Origin: an uncultured Desulfobacterium sp.
Lineage (GTDB): Bacteria > Desulfobacterota > Desulfobacteria > Desulfobacterales > Desulfobacteraceae
Direction: 5' to 3'
Assembly (NCBI GenBank): GCA_937124525.1
Contig: CAKZLA010000352.1
Span: 1-6,561 of the forward strand
Length of the DNA: 6,561 nt
Positions 1 through 5,545 of this stretch are shown piece by piece. The position numbers and the translations under genes are program-made. Under the pieces are notes generated by a model. That model searched no databases. It saw only the letters and a program-made list of their open reading frames with translations, and was not told the origin of the DNA. Within the stretch, counting starts at the first letter, position 1. Every line of letters begins with the position of its first letter.

Positions 1-16
1 ATAGGGGTTTTCTGGT

Positions 17-47
17 GTTGACATAAATAAAGTGAATTTGTGTCAAC
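17..47. repeat. Inverted repeat, 12-bp arms around a 7-nt centre
   Basis: The left arm GTTGACATAAAT (17-28) and the right arm ATTTGTGTCAAC (36-47) are complementary except for one position that would be a G-U wobble in RNA. The spacer is AAAGTGA (29-35). No T-run follows directly, so it does not look like a simple intrinsic terminator. The arms contain TTGACA and its complement, but there is no good -10 element at a 16-18 bp spacing, so I do not call a promoter. It could be an operator for a dimeric regulator or an RNA hairpin at the end of an upstream gene outside the window. No function is claimed. Confidence 0.5.
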
Positions 48-73
48 TTATTTCAGGACGGGACAAAGCATTA

Positions 74-107
74 AAAAAAGCCTTACTTGATCAAGTAAGG
101 CTTTTTT
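74..107. terminator. Perfect 34-bp palindromic bidirectional terminator
   Basis: Bases 74-107 form a perfect palindrome: six A, then GCCTTACTTGA, then its exact reverse complement, ending in six T. As RNA this gives a long stem capped by a very short loop around the central GATC, with a U-run on the 3' side whichever strand is transcribed. That is the form of an intrinsic terminator working in both directions. It probably ends a transcript entering from the left of the window and insulates the operon that starts near 344. No gene overlaps it. Confidence 0.85.
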
Positions 108-343
108 ATTTTAACGAGCAATATCTTTCTATTAATGTTTTTTAACTTCTGCTAACAAGCTTATTTGGACTTAGCAACAGTATTAAAATCGCTCATATAC
201 TTCTAAATGCTTTAGAAAAGAAATGTTGAGTCACAAAAAAAAAGGCATTTAACGATGGCCTGCAATAAAAATTTATCCTGCGGTTAGAGGGCGAGTCGGA
301 CCTTTAAAGTCAAACCGTTTCGCCGGGGGTACTATGGTCGTCG
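108..343. other. AT-rich intergenic stretch without a supported gene
   Basis: No open reading frame with a believable start and ribosome-binding site is visible on either strand. The stretch is AT-rich to about 280 and contains two short dyads (TGCTAA at 150-155 with TTAGCA at 171-176; TTCTAAA with TTTAGAA at 201-217) and a run of nine or more A near 234-243. From about 280 the composition becomes GC-richer up to the first gene. I find no convincing sigma70 promoter here, although one driving the downstream operon should lie in or near this stretch. Confidence 0.6.
201..217. repeat. Short perfect inverted repeat, operator-like
   Basis: TTCTAAA (201-207) and TTTAGAA (211-217) are perfect complements separated by TGC. 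A 17-bp dyad of this size is typical of a binding site for a dimeric transcription factor, and it lies upstream of the PBP operon. It is too AT-rich and tight-looped to be a stable RNA hairpin. No regulator is recognised from the sequence, and AT-rich DNA yields such dyads by chance, so the role is only a suggestion. Confidence 0.3.
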
Positions 344-1267
344 GTGGAAATTTCTTGCAAAACCGTCCTGTTTTGTGCATACACAACTATGATGATGACA
401 CATTGGCATGAATCCACACACATAAAAACATGGTTCAGGGAAATGCTCTCACCCTTGCACCTGCTCATGGTTATCGTTCTGATGATCACCGCAGTATCAG
501 AGTGGCAGATGAACTGGTGTGAACATCTTGTGGGAGGCTATCTTGCCTCCAGTAACGACACAAGACCGGAAATAGGCACGGTATGGGAAACCAAAGACCG
601 TACGGCCACGGCTCAATCCTATCTCAAAACAATCACCGACAGTCGAAAAGAGGCCACTCGATATGCAAGGGAAGCATCCTCCTTTATCCAGCTTGCATCG
701 GGTATTTTACCAGGTCAGTGGACCCACATCAGCAAAACCCATTTCAAGCAGCTCTATCTTGCCCTACCCGAACCAACGGCAGCTGAACTGATTCCTCCCC
801 TGGAATTGGTGTGGCTTTTTAATGGCACGGGCATGGATAAAATCTTCTGCGAAGGCAAATCCCACGGCCTGGACATCTATTTTCTGACCCCGGCAAACCG
901 GGTTATCAGACAAATCTCCTTAAGTCGGGCAACGGTGGCAGAGCTTGACCAGAACAACACTGTTTTTAAAGGAACCCTGGAGAATATTCACGATTTCGCC
1001 GGCACTATATATTCGGCGAATCAATTTTTCAAAGCCACACTGACCCTTCCCCCGGAAACCCTTTCTGAATTAATCATCCGTCCGGAAAGGCTTTTCCCTG
1101 ACCGGGGAAAAATATCACGGGTGGGTATCTGGCCGAACCATACGTCGGCATATGTGCAAATGGGATTTGAAGTCCATGGATCCCGGGGCGACTTGGTAAT
1201 TTTTACGAAAGGGAGAAACTGGGCTGTTAAGCAACTGATCCAACGCCTTACAGGAAGAGAACAATGA
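344..1267 (+). CDS. Unrecognised single-pass membrane protein with large predicted periplasmic part
   Basis: I do not recognise a family. With the GTG at 344 the product is 307 residues. The three consecutive in-frame ATG codons at 389-397 give about 292 residues and may be the true start, since no good ribosome-binding site decides between them; the frame is closed upstream by TAA at 305-307. One hydrophobic segment lies at about residues 36-54 (SPLHLLMVIVLMITAVSEW), with basic residues before it and acidic residues after it, which predicts the N-terminus in the cytoplasm and about 250 residues in the periplasm. That part is mixed, with an early helical stretch (about 85-120) and a more beta-like second half. 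The stop overlaps the PBP start by four bases (ATGA at 1264-1267), so the two are almost certainly co-transcribed and translationally coupled. An accessory role for the PBP is an inference from context only. Confidence 0.8.
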   Translation: MEISCKTVLFCAYTTMMMTHWHESTHIKTWFREMLSPLHLLMVIVLMITAVSEWQMNWCEHLVGGYLASSNDTRPEIGTVWETKDRTATAQSYLKTITDSRKEATRYAREASSFIQLASGILPGQWTHISKTHFKQLYLALPEPTAAELIPPLELVWLFNGTGMDKIFCEGKSHGLDIYFLTPANRVIRQISLSRATVAELDQNNTVFKGTLENIHDFAGTIYSANQFFKATLTLPPETLSELIIRPERLFPDRGKISRVGIWPNHTSAYVQMGFEVHGSRGDLVIFTKGRNWAVKQLIQRLTGREQ

Positions 1268-3249
1268 AAACAATGGTCCGCCTCATGAAATGGATCTCCA
1301 CCCTCTTTTATATGGGGCTCACGGCAGGAGGGTGTGCCATACTGCTCCTGTTTTTTTTCATATTTTACAGCGCAGAAGAACTTCCCAGACTGCCCCACCC
1401 CCTGGCCCGCATCATTGAAACACCCAAAACACAAATTTACGCCGCCACCGGAGAAAAGCTCATCACCCTTGGCAGAAAAGAACCGGTGCCCCTCTCCCGC
1501 ATCTCCCCCCATTTTATCAATGCCATTCTGGCGGTGGAAGATCACCGCTTCATGGAACACAGTGGGCTGAGCAAACTCAGGACTTTAAAGGCTCTCTATA
1601 TTACCCTGGTGCAGCCGGGTAGAATACAGGGGGCCTCCACCATCACCCAGCAACTGGCCAAAAATCTTTTTTTCAGTTTCAAACAGACCTACCTGCGAAA
1701 ATTCAAAGAACTTCTGGTGGCCCTACAAATAGAATATACATTTCCCAAGGAGGAAATCCTCCACGCCTATGTCAACCAGATTGCCTTTGGTGCCGGGGCC
1801 CAGGGAGTGGAACGGGCTGCCCGGGTTTTTTTTGGCAAGCCCGCTGCAGATCTGTCCCTGGGGGAGGCTGCCCTTCTGGCGGGACTTCCCCAATCCCCCA
1901 GCAGATACAACCCCTACCGTCACTATGATCGCGCCCTTAAACGACGGGGGGTAGTGATCCACCGCATGGTGACCATGGGATACCTCACCCGGGAAAAGGC
2001 AGACCGGGTACTCCAGGAAAAACCCACACTGGCTGCCAGACATGCCGATGCCAGAACCGGCAGCTATTTTCTGGACACCCTCATTGGACAGCTGATCCAA
2101 GAGTATGGTAAAGATGTGGTATTCCATGGGGGTATCAGGGTCACCACCACACTGAATACGGCCATGCAGCGGGCCGCCCGGACAACGGTGAAAAAGGGTA
2201 TGGATGAACTGGACGTCGCCCTGGAAATAAACAGAAACGATAAACCCATTCCCCAGGTGGCCCTGGTGGCCATTGATACCGGTTCCGGGGCTGTAAAAGC
2301 CCTTATGGGCGGAAGGAATTACTACAGATCAGAATTCAACCGGGCCATTTCCAGCAAACGTCGGGTGGGGTCCGGCTTCATGCCCTTTATTTATTATGCG
2401 GCCATGAAACAGCAAAACGTCCATGGCGGAACGATGATGACCCGCCAACGAATCGCCCCCCCCATTAAAGAGGGTCAAATCTTGTCTTCCGAAAACCGCA
2501 CCAAAGCCCCCCATGGCAACATGATTTTAAAACAGGCCTTAACCCTGTCAGTGGACATCATCACTGACCAGTTGCTGGAAAAAATCGGTGTGAAAGGCGT
2601 CATCGATATTGCCAGCATTTGTGGCATTTCAAGCCCCCTTGAATCTGTGTATTCCAGGGGTATGACAGCAGCACAAGTCAGTCCCATGGAAATCGCCGGG
2701 GCCTATGCCACCTTTGCCTCGGGGGGCATTCACCACAATCCTTTTTTCATCTGGCGGGTGGAAGATGCCCTGGGGCATGTGATTTACGAACACCTGGTCC
2801 AGGGAAAAAAAGTATTAGATGCAGCCACGGCATTTCAGGTGGTGGATATGATGCAGTCTGTTGTGGACAACGGAATGGCAAGAAGGGTCAGACAGCAGGG
2901 GTTTTCCCGGCCGGCTGCAGGAAAAACAGGGACAGACCCTGATGGTTATAATGCCTGGTTCACCGGATTTACGCCAGGGCTTTCCACCTCTGTGTGGATC
3001 GGGTATGACACCCCCCAAAGAATAAACGCTCCCGGCAATACCTCCGGTGACACCATGGCAGTTTCCATGTGGACGGCGTTTATGTCTGAGGCCCTGAAGG
3101 ACGACCCTGCAAGACCCTTCAGCATCCCCGACAGCATTTCATTTAAAACCGTAGATGCCCTTACGGGACGCACCCCCGGGACAAAAAGCACATCCACCCT
3201 TACCATCCCCTTGAAACCAGGCCAGACCCTTTGTGGAGATACCCCATAA
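1264..3249 (+). CDS. Class A penicillin-binding protein with degenerate transpeptidase site
   Basis: This 661-residue protein belongs to the bifunctional PBP family that polymerises lipid II glycan strands (GT51 domain) and normally cross-links them (transpeptidase domain) in the periplasm. A membrane anchor spans about residues 16-36. The GT51 domain (about 55-240) is intact: EDHRFMEHSG (92-101, catalytic Glu92), GASTITQQLAKN (123-134), RKFKE (145-149), and the region from ILHAYVNQ to FFGK (165-192). The transpeptidase domain (about 328-600) has recognisable surroundings (QVALVAIDTGSGAV, FNRA, GKTGT at 553-557, AWFTGF), but the SxxK motif reads SGFM (370-373) and SxN reads SVD (429-431). In this family the SxxK lysine is needed for acylation, so cross-linking activity is probably lost while glycan polymerisation remains. 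AGGAAGAGA just upstream supports the ATG at 1264. It overlaps both neighbours, indicating one operon. The family call is secure; loss of activity is an inference. Confidence 0.95.
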   Translation: MKTMVRLMKWISTLFYMGLTAGGCAILLLFFFIFYSAEELPRLPHPLARIIETPKTQIYAATGEKLITLGRKEPVPLSRISPHFINAILAVEDHRFMEHSGLSKLRTLKALYITLVQPGRIQGASTITQQLAKNLFFSFKQTYLRKFKELLVALQIEYTFPKEEILHAYVNQIAFGAGAQGVERAARVFFGKPAADLSLGEAALLAGLPQSPSRYNPYRHYDRALKRRGVVIHRMVTMGYLTREKADRVLQEKPTLAARHADARTGSYFLDTLIGQLIQEYGKDVVFHGGIRVTTTLNTAMQRAARTTVKKGMDELDVALEINRNDKPIPQVALVAIDTGSGAVKALMGGRNYYRSEFNRAISSKRRVGSGFMPFIYYAAMKQQNVHGGTMMTRQRIAPPIKEGQILSSENRTKAPHGNMILKQALTLSVDIITDQLLEKIGVKGVIDIASICGISSPLESVYSRGMTAAQVSPMEIAGAYATFASGGIHHNPFFIWRVEDALGHVIYEHLVQGKKVLDAATAFQVVDMMQSVVDNGMARRVRQQGFSRPAAGKTGTDPDGYNAWFTGFTPGLSTSVWIGYDTPQRINAPGNTSGDTMAVSMWTAFMSEALKDDPARPFSIPDSISFKTVDALTGRTPGTKSTSTLTIPLKPGQTLCGDTP

Positions 3250-4070
3250 TGCATTTCCTATTTAAACATCTGGCTATCAGAATCTGGATAACAGCAACCT
3301 TGGGCATTCTCCTTTCATTTGTCATGATCCCCCTCCTCATGGAGACAATGCCCCAGGCCTCCCCACCGATGATATATGGAATCATCATATGCCTTATTTT
3401 TATAATGACAGGCACCTGCATGACCTTCATGGCCCGGCAATTGATAAAAGCATCTATACAAAGGGCTCAAAAATGGGAAGAAACCGGACAGGTGAGTCAA
3501 TGTGAAAGCCAGCTGATGAAGGGCCTTGCAACCTATAACAGCGCATTCTTGTTACCCTGGAGAAAGAAAAAAACCGTGGAAAAACTCACCGGAGCCATGG
3601 CCCGCTTTTCCCTGACCCATGACAGGGCCACCCCGGTGTTCACCAATGCCACAAAACATTTTTTAAAAATATGTCCCCATGAAACCGAAATTGCCGCTCA
3701 ATGGTTAAAAAAAGAAGCTTTTTTTCTCCCCAATGACCCTGTCTGTGTGAGGGTACTGACCCTTATTGCCCGAGCCCAAAAAGACAATGCATCCATCCTT
3801 CCCCTGCTGGTGAACCGTTTTGTTGAAACCCATCGATGTGATTTTCAAGCCCGGAATCTCTATGCCACCAGCATAGAGGCCCGCCTGTTATCTCCATCCA
3901 TGGAAAAAAAGATTCTATCCCTTGTCCCCGATGCCTTCCCCGACACTCCCATCAATGTTCTTCCCCGCAACACCCCAGATGAGGTTTTTCCTAACCTGGA
4001 CAAGCCAAAACCAAAAAAATTTTCTGATTCTCTTGCCCAAATAACACGAAAATCAGAGATAAAAATCTAA
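3249..4070 (+). CDS. Unrecognised two-helix membrane protein with helical cytoplasmic domain
   Basis: I choose the ATG at 3249, which overlaps the PBP stop (TAATG) and has GGAGA at 3235-3239 nine bases upstream. A TTG at 3231 would extend the protein by six residues but has no better support. The product is 273 residues. Two hydrophobic segments lie at about residues 8-31 and 41-62, joined by a short loop, and positively charged residues flank the outside of the pair, so both termini should be cytoplasmic. Residues of about 65-220 look like a chain of amphipathic helices, reminiscent of TPR-like folds, though I see no clear TPR consensus. The tail (about 240-273) is rich in Lys and Pro. No family is recognised. 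Overlap with the PBP implies a shared transcript and possibly a shared cell-envelope role; a cytoplasmic scaffold or regulator is a guess. Confidence 0.8.
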   Translation: MHFLFKHLAIRIWITATLGILLSFVMIPLLMETMPQASPPMIYGIIICLIFIMTGTCMTFMARQLIKASIQRAQKWEETGQVSQCESQLMKGLATYNSAFLLPWRKKKTVEKLTGAMARFSLTHDRATPVFTNATKHFLKICPHETEIAAQWLKKEAFFLPNDPVCVRVLTLIARAQKDNASILPLLVNRFVETHRCDFQARNLYATSIEARLLSPSMEKKILSLVPDAFPDTPINVLPRNTPDEVFPNLDKPKPKKFSDSLAQITRKSEIKI

Positions 4071-4138
4071 AGCATCACCAGATCTTACCCACAATCTCTG
4101 CCATTTCAAATAGGCGGACCGATGCCGACATCCCCCGG

Positions 4139-4159
4139 GATTGTCTTTCCCCGACAATC
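4139..4159. repeat. Inverted repeat downstream of the PBP operon
   Basis: GATTGTC (4139-4145) and GACAATC (4153-4159) are perfect 7-bp arms around TTTCCCC. The element lies about 70 bp after the stop of the membrane-protein gene and about 40 bp before the -35 element of the DAHP synthase promoter. No U-run follows on either strand, so it is not a canonical intrinsic terminator. It may be a weak transcript-end hairpin or an operator for the downstream promoter. Neither is demonstrated. Confidence 0.4.
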
Positions 4160-4186
4160 AGCGCTGAAACCGAGGTCATAAGAATT

Positions 4187-4225
4187 TAAAAAAAATTTGA
4201 CAGCCCCCCACAAGGTCTGTATAAG
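4187..4225 (+). promoter_or_regulatory. Sigma70-type promoter of the DAHP synthase operon
   Basis: TTGACA (4197-4202, perfect -35) and TATAAG (4220-4225, five of six matches to the -10 consensus) are separated by exactly 17 bp. An A/T tract directly upstream (about 4187-4196) resembles an UP element. A start near 4232 would give a 5' end about 20 bases before the leader peptide ATG, as expected for an attenuated biosynthetic operon. This is the clearest promoter in the window. Confidence 0.8.
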
Positions 4226-4251
4226 AGTAGTCATAATAAATGGAGATCAAA

Positions 4252-4326
4252 ATGAATCAGAATTTTACAGGCAACTTTTATTATTTTAATAACTTCTATT
4301 TTAGGAGGCTGCCTGGGCTGTTCTGA
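4252..4326 (+). CDS. Phe/Tyr-rich leader peptide of the DAHP synthase operon
   Basis: This 24-codon frame starts with ATG at 4252, preceded by GGAGA at 4242-4246 with five bases of spacing, and ends with TGA at 4324-4326. Residues 9-17 read FYYFNNFYF, seven aromatic residues out of nine; in total there are six Phe and three Tyr and no Trp. It lies between a strong promoter and a GC-rich hairpin with a T-run, directly upstream of a gene for aromatic amino acid synthesis. By analogy with pheL-type leaders, its translation rate would report charged tRNA-Phe and tRNA-Tyr levels, and the peptide itself probably has no other function. It is too short for routine gene calling. Confidence 0.88.
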   Translation: MNQNFTGNFYYFNNFYFRRLPGLF

Positions 4327-4352
4327 TTTGATTGATACATAATTAAAACATG

Positions 4353-4386
4353 AAAAGCCGCAGGCCAGAACCCTGCGGCTTTTTTT
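4353..4386 (+). terminator. Attenuator terminator hairpin
   Basis: AAAAGCCGCAGG (4353-4364) pairs perfectly with CCTGCGGCTTTT (4372-4383) around the loop CCAGAAC, a 12-bp stem with a GC-rich core. Seven T at 4380-4386 complete an intrinsic terminator. It stands between the leader peptide stop and the DAHP synthase start, on the same strand, so its natural role is conditional termination and not the end of an operon. Confidence 0.9.
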
Positions 4387-4423
4387 GTTTCCACCGCAGT
4401 AAAAGATCCTGGTTCTTGTTTTT

Positions 4424-4459
4424 CATGTTTTCAACCCACCACAGGAGAATGAAAACATG
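4424..4459 (+). promoter_or_regulatory. Hairpin enclosing the DAHP synthase ribosome-binding site and start codon
   Basis: CATGTTTTCA (4424-4433) and TGAAAACATG (4450-4459) are perfect 10-bp complements. The right arm ends in the DAHP synthase ATG (4457-4459), and the 16-nt loop contains the Shine-Dalgarno sequence AGGAGA (4443-4448), spaced eight bases from the ATG. Such a hairpin could lower translation initiation. A second partner exists: AAAACATGAAAA (4345-4356) is fully complementary to TTTTCATGTTTT (4420-4431), and that pairing would free the start codon. The complementarity is certain; the regulatory effect is inferred, and the AU-rich stem may be only moderately stable. Confidence 0.5.
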
Positions 4460-5521
4460 CAACGCACCTATGATGTTAACGTAGAAAATTTCCAACCCCT
4501 TAGCACGCCAGATGAATTCAAGGATGCATACCCCCTGGGTACTGCCTCGGCAAAAACAGTCCTGGAAGGCAGGGAAGAGATCAAGCAGATTTTGTCCGGC
4601 CAGGACAAAAGACGCCTTGTCATCACTGGCCCCTGCTCTGTCCATGATGAAACCGCTGCCCTGGAATATGCTGAAAAATTGTGCAAACTCAGGGAAGAGG
4701 TCAAAGACACCTTTGATGTGATCATGCGGGTGTACTTTGAGAAACCCCGCACATCCATTGGCTGGAAAGGGCTTATCAATGATCCTTATATGGACGACTC
4801 CCGGGATTTGATGGAGGGATTACGCCGGGCCAGAAAACTGCTGCTGACCATCACCGCCATGGGCATGCCAACGGCCACGGAAATGCTGGACCCCATTATT
4901 CCCCAGTACATCGCAGGGCTTGTGTGCTGGACTGCCATTGGTGCCAGAACAACAGAGTCCCAGACCCACCGTGAAATGTCCAGCGGGCTTTCCATGCCCG
5001 TGGGATTTAAAAACTGCACCGACGGTGCCTTGGGCACAGCCATCAACTCCATGATCGCCGCTGGCGCCCCCCAGAGTTTTCTTGGCATTAACGAACATGG
5101 CCTGGTGAGCATTGTGAACACCAGGGGCAATCCCTATTCCCATATTGTTTTAAGGGGGGGCAAGCGGCCAAATTACGATTCGGTGAGCATCCGGGAGGCC
5201 GTGGAAACCCTGAAACAGAAAAATCTCACCCAGGCCATCATTGTGGACTGTTCCCATGCCAACTCAAATAAAAAATACGAACGCCAGGCCATTGTGTGGG
5301 AGGATGTGATCAACCAGATACTCATGGACACTGACACAGGTCATGCCATCAAAGGATTTATGCTGGAGAGTAATTTGTGCCAGGGAAGTCAGAGTATGGA
5401 ATGTGCCCCTGAAGATCTTTCCTATGGGGTTTCTGTCACCGACGAGTGTATCTCTTGGGAAACCACCGAGGAGTTGATACGGGGTGCCCACAAAAAAATC
5501 AAGCAACACCAGGCAGGGTAA
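4457..5521 (+). CDS. aroF: 3-deoxy-D-arabino-heptulosonate 7-phosphate (DAHP) synthase, type I (AroF/AroG family)
   Basis: This cytoplasmic enzyme condenses phosphoenolpyruvate with erythrose 4-phosphate, the first step of the shikimate pathway. At 354 residues it matches the E. coli AroF/AroG/AroH length and aligns almost without gaps. Metal ligands correspond to Cys60 (in GPCSVHD), His267 (in DCSHANS), Glu304 (in FMLESNL) and Asp329 (in VTDECISW). Substrate-binding residues include Arg91 and Lys96 (in MRVYFEKPRTS), Arg164 (in GARTTES) and Lys185 (in GFKN). The effector pocket is present (Asp145, Pro149, Ser179), with Gly210 (in FLGIN) where Phe-sensitive AroG has Ser211; E. coli AroF and yeast Aro4 carry Gly there, which suggests Tyr feedback. 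AGGAGA at 4443-4448 supports the start. Expression is probably set by the attenuator just upstream. The symbol is given by this resemblance; the effector is not proven. Confidence 0.96.
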   Translation: MQRTYDVNVENFQPLSTPDEFKDAYPLGTASAKTVLEGREEIKQILSGQDKRRLVITGPCSVHDETAALEYAEKLCKLREEVKDTFDVIMRVYFEKPRTSIGWKGLINDPYMDDSRDLMEGLRRARKLLLTITAMGMPTATEMLDPIIPQYIAGLVCWTAIGARTTESQTHREMSSGLSMPVGFKNCTDGALGTAINSMIAAGAPQSFLGINEHGLVSIVNTRGNPYSHIVLRGGKRPNYDSVSIREAVETLKQKNLTQAIIVDCSHANSNKKYERQAIVWEDVINQILMDTDTGHAIKGFMLESNLCQGSQSMECAPEDLSYGVSVTDECISWETTEELIRGAHKKIKQHQAG

Positions 5522-5545
5522 ACACCCCATCCAAGGAAAAGGTCC

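Larger units (their letters stand above)
4232..4386 (+). promoter_or_regulatory. Ribosome-mediated transcription attenuator (Phe/Tyr)
   Basis: Four RNA segments with mutually exclusive pairings can be read directly. Segment 1, CAGGCA (4268-4273, inside the leader peptide gene), can pair with segment 2, TGCCTG (4310-4315). Segment 2, GCCTGGGC extending to T4319 (4311-4319), can pair with segment 3 (4356-4365) with one bulged G. Segment 3 also pairs with segment 4 as the terminator stem (4353-4364 with 4372-4383). A ribosome stalled at the early aromatic codons (4276-4287) would block segment 1 and leave 2:3 to form, allowing readthrough. A ribosome reaching the stop at 4324 would cover segment 2 and let the terminator form. 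The model follows classical trp/phe attenuation; the pairings are seen, the mechanism is inferred. Confidence 0.8.

Noticed and set aside
275..330. tRNA-like remnant (GGTTAGAG resembling a D-arm, TTTCG resembling a T-loop)
   Set aside because: No acceptor stem closes, the anticodon stem has only three pairs, and the putative anticodon would read a stop codon. The resemblance is superficial on both strands.
334..411. Small frame of 25 codons starting at ATG 334 after GGGGG
   Set aside because: It overlaps the start of the membrane-protein gene, its composition suggests nothing, and GGGGG is a poor ribosome-binding site at that spacing.
1021..1560. Minus-strand open frame of 179 codons across the first two genes
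   Set aside because: It lies opposite well-supported coding sequence, has no family resemblance and is explained as a shadow of the plus-strand codon pattern. The same holds for the other antisense frames under the PBP, DAHP synthase and transferase genes.
4071..4456. T-box or metabolite riboswitch before DAHP synthase
   Set aside because: No T-box core sequence or known aptamer motif is visible, and the translated Phe/Tyr-rich peptide explains the terminator better.
4343..4645. Minus-strand frame covering the attenuator and the start of DAHP synthase
   Set aside because: It runs through the terminator hairpin and the aroF coding region with no plausible protein features.
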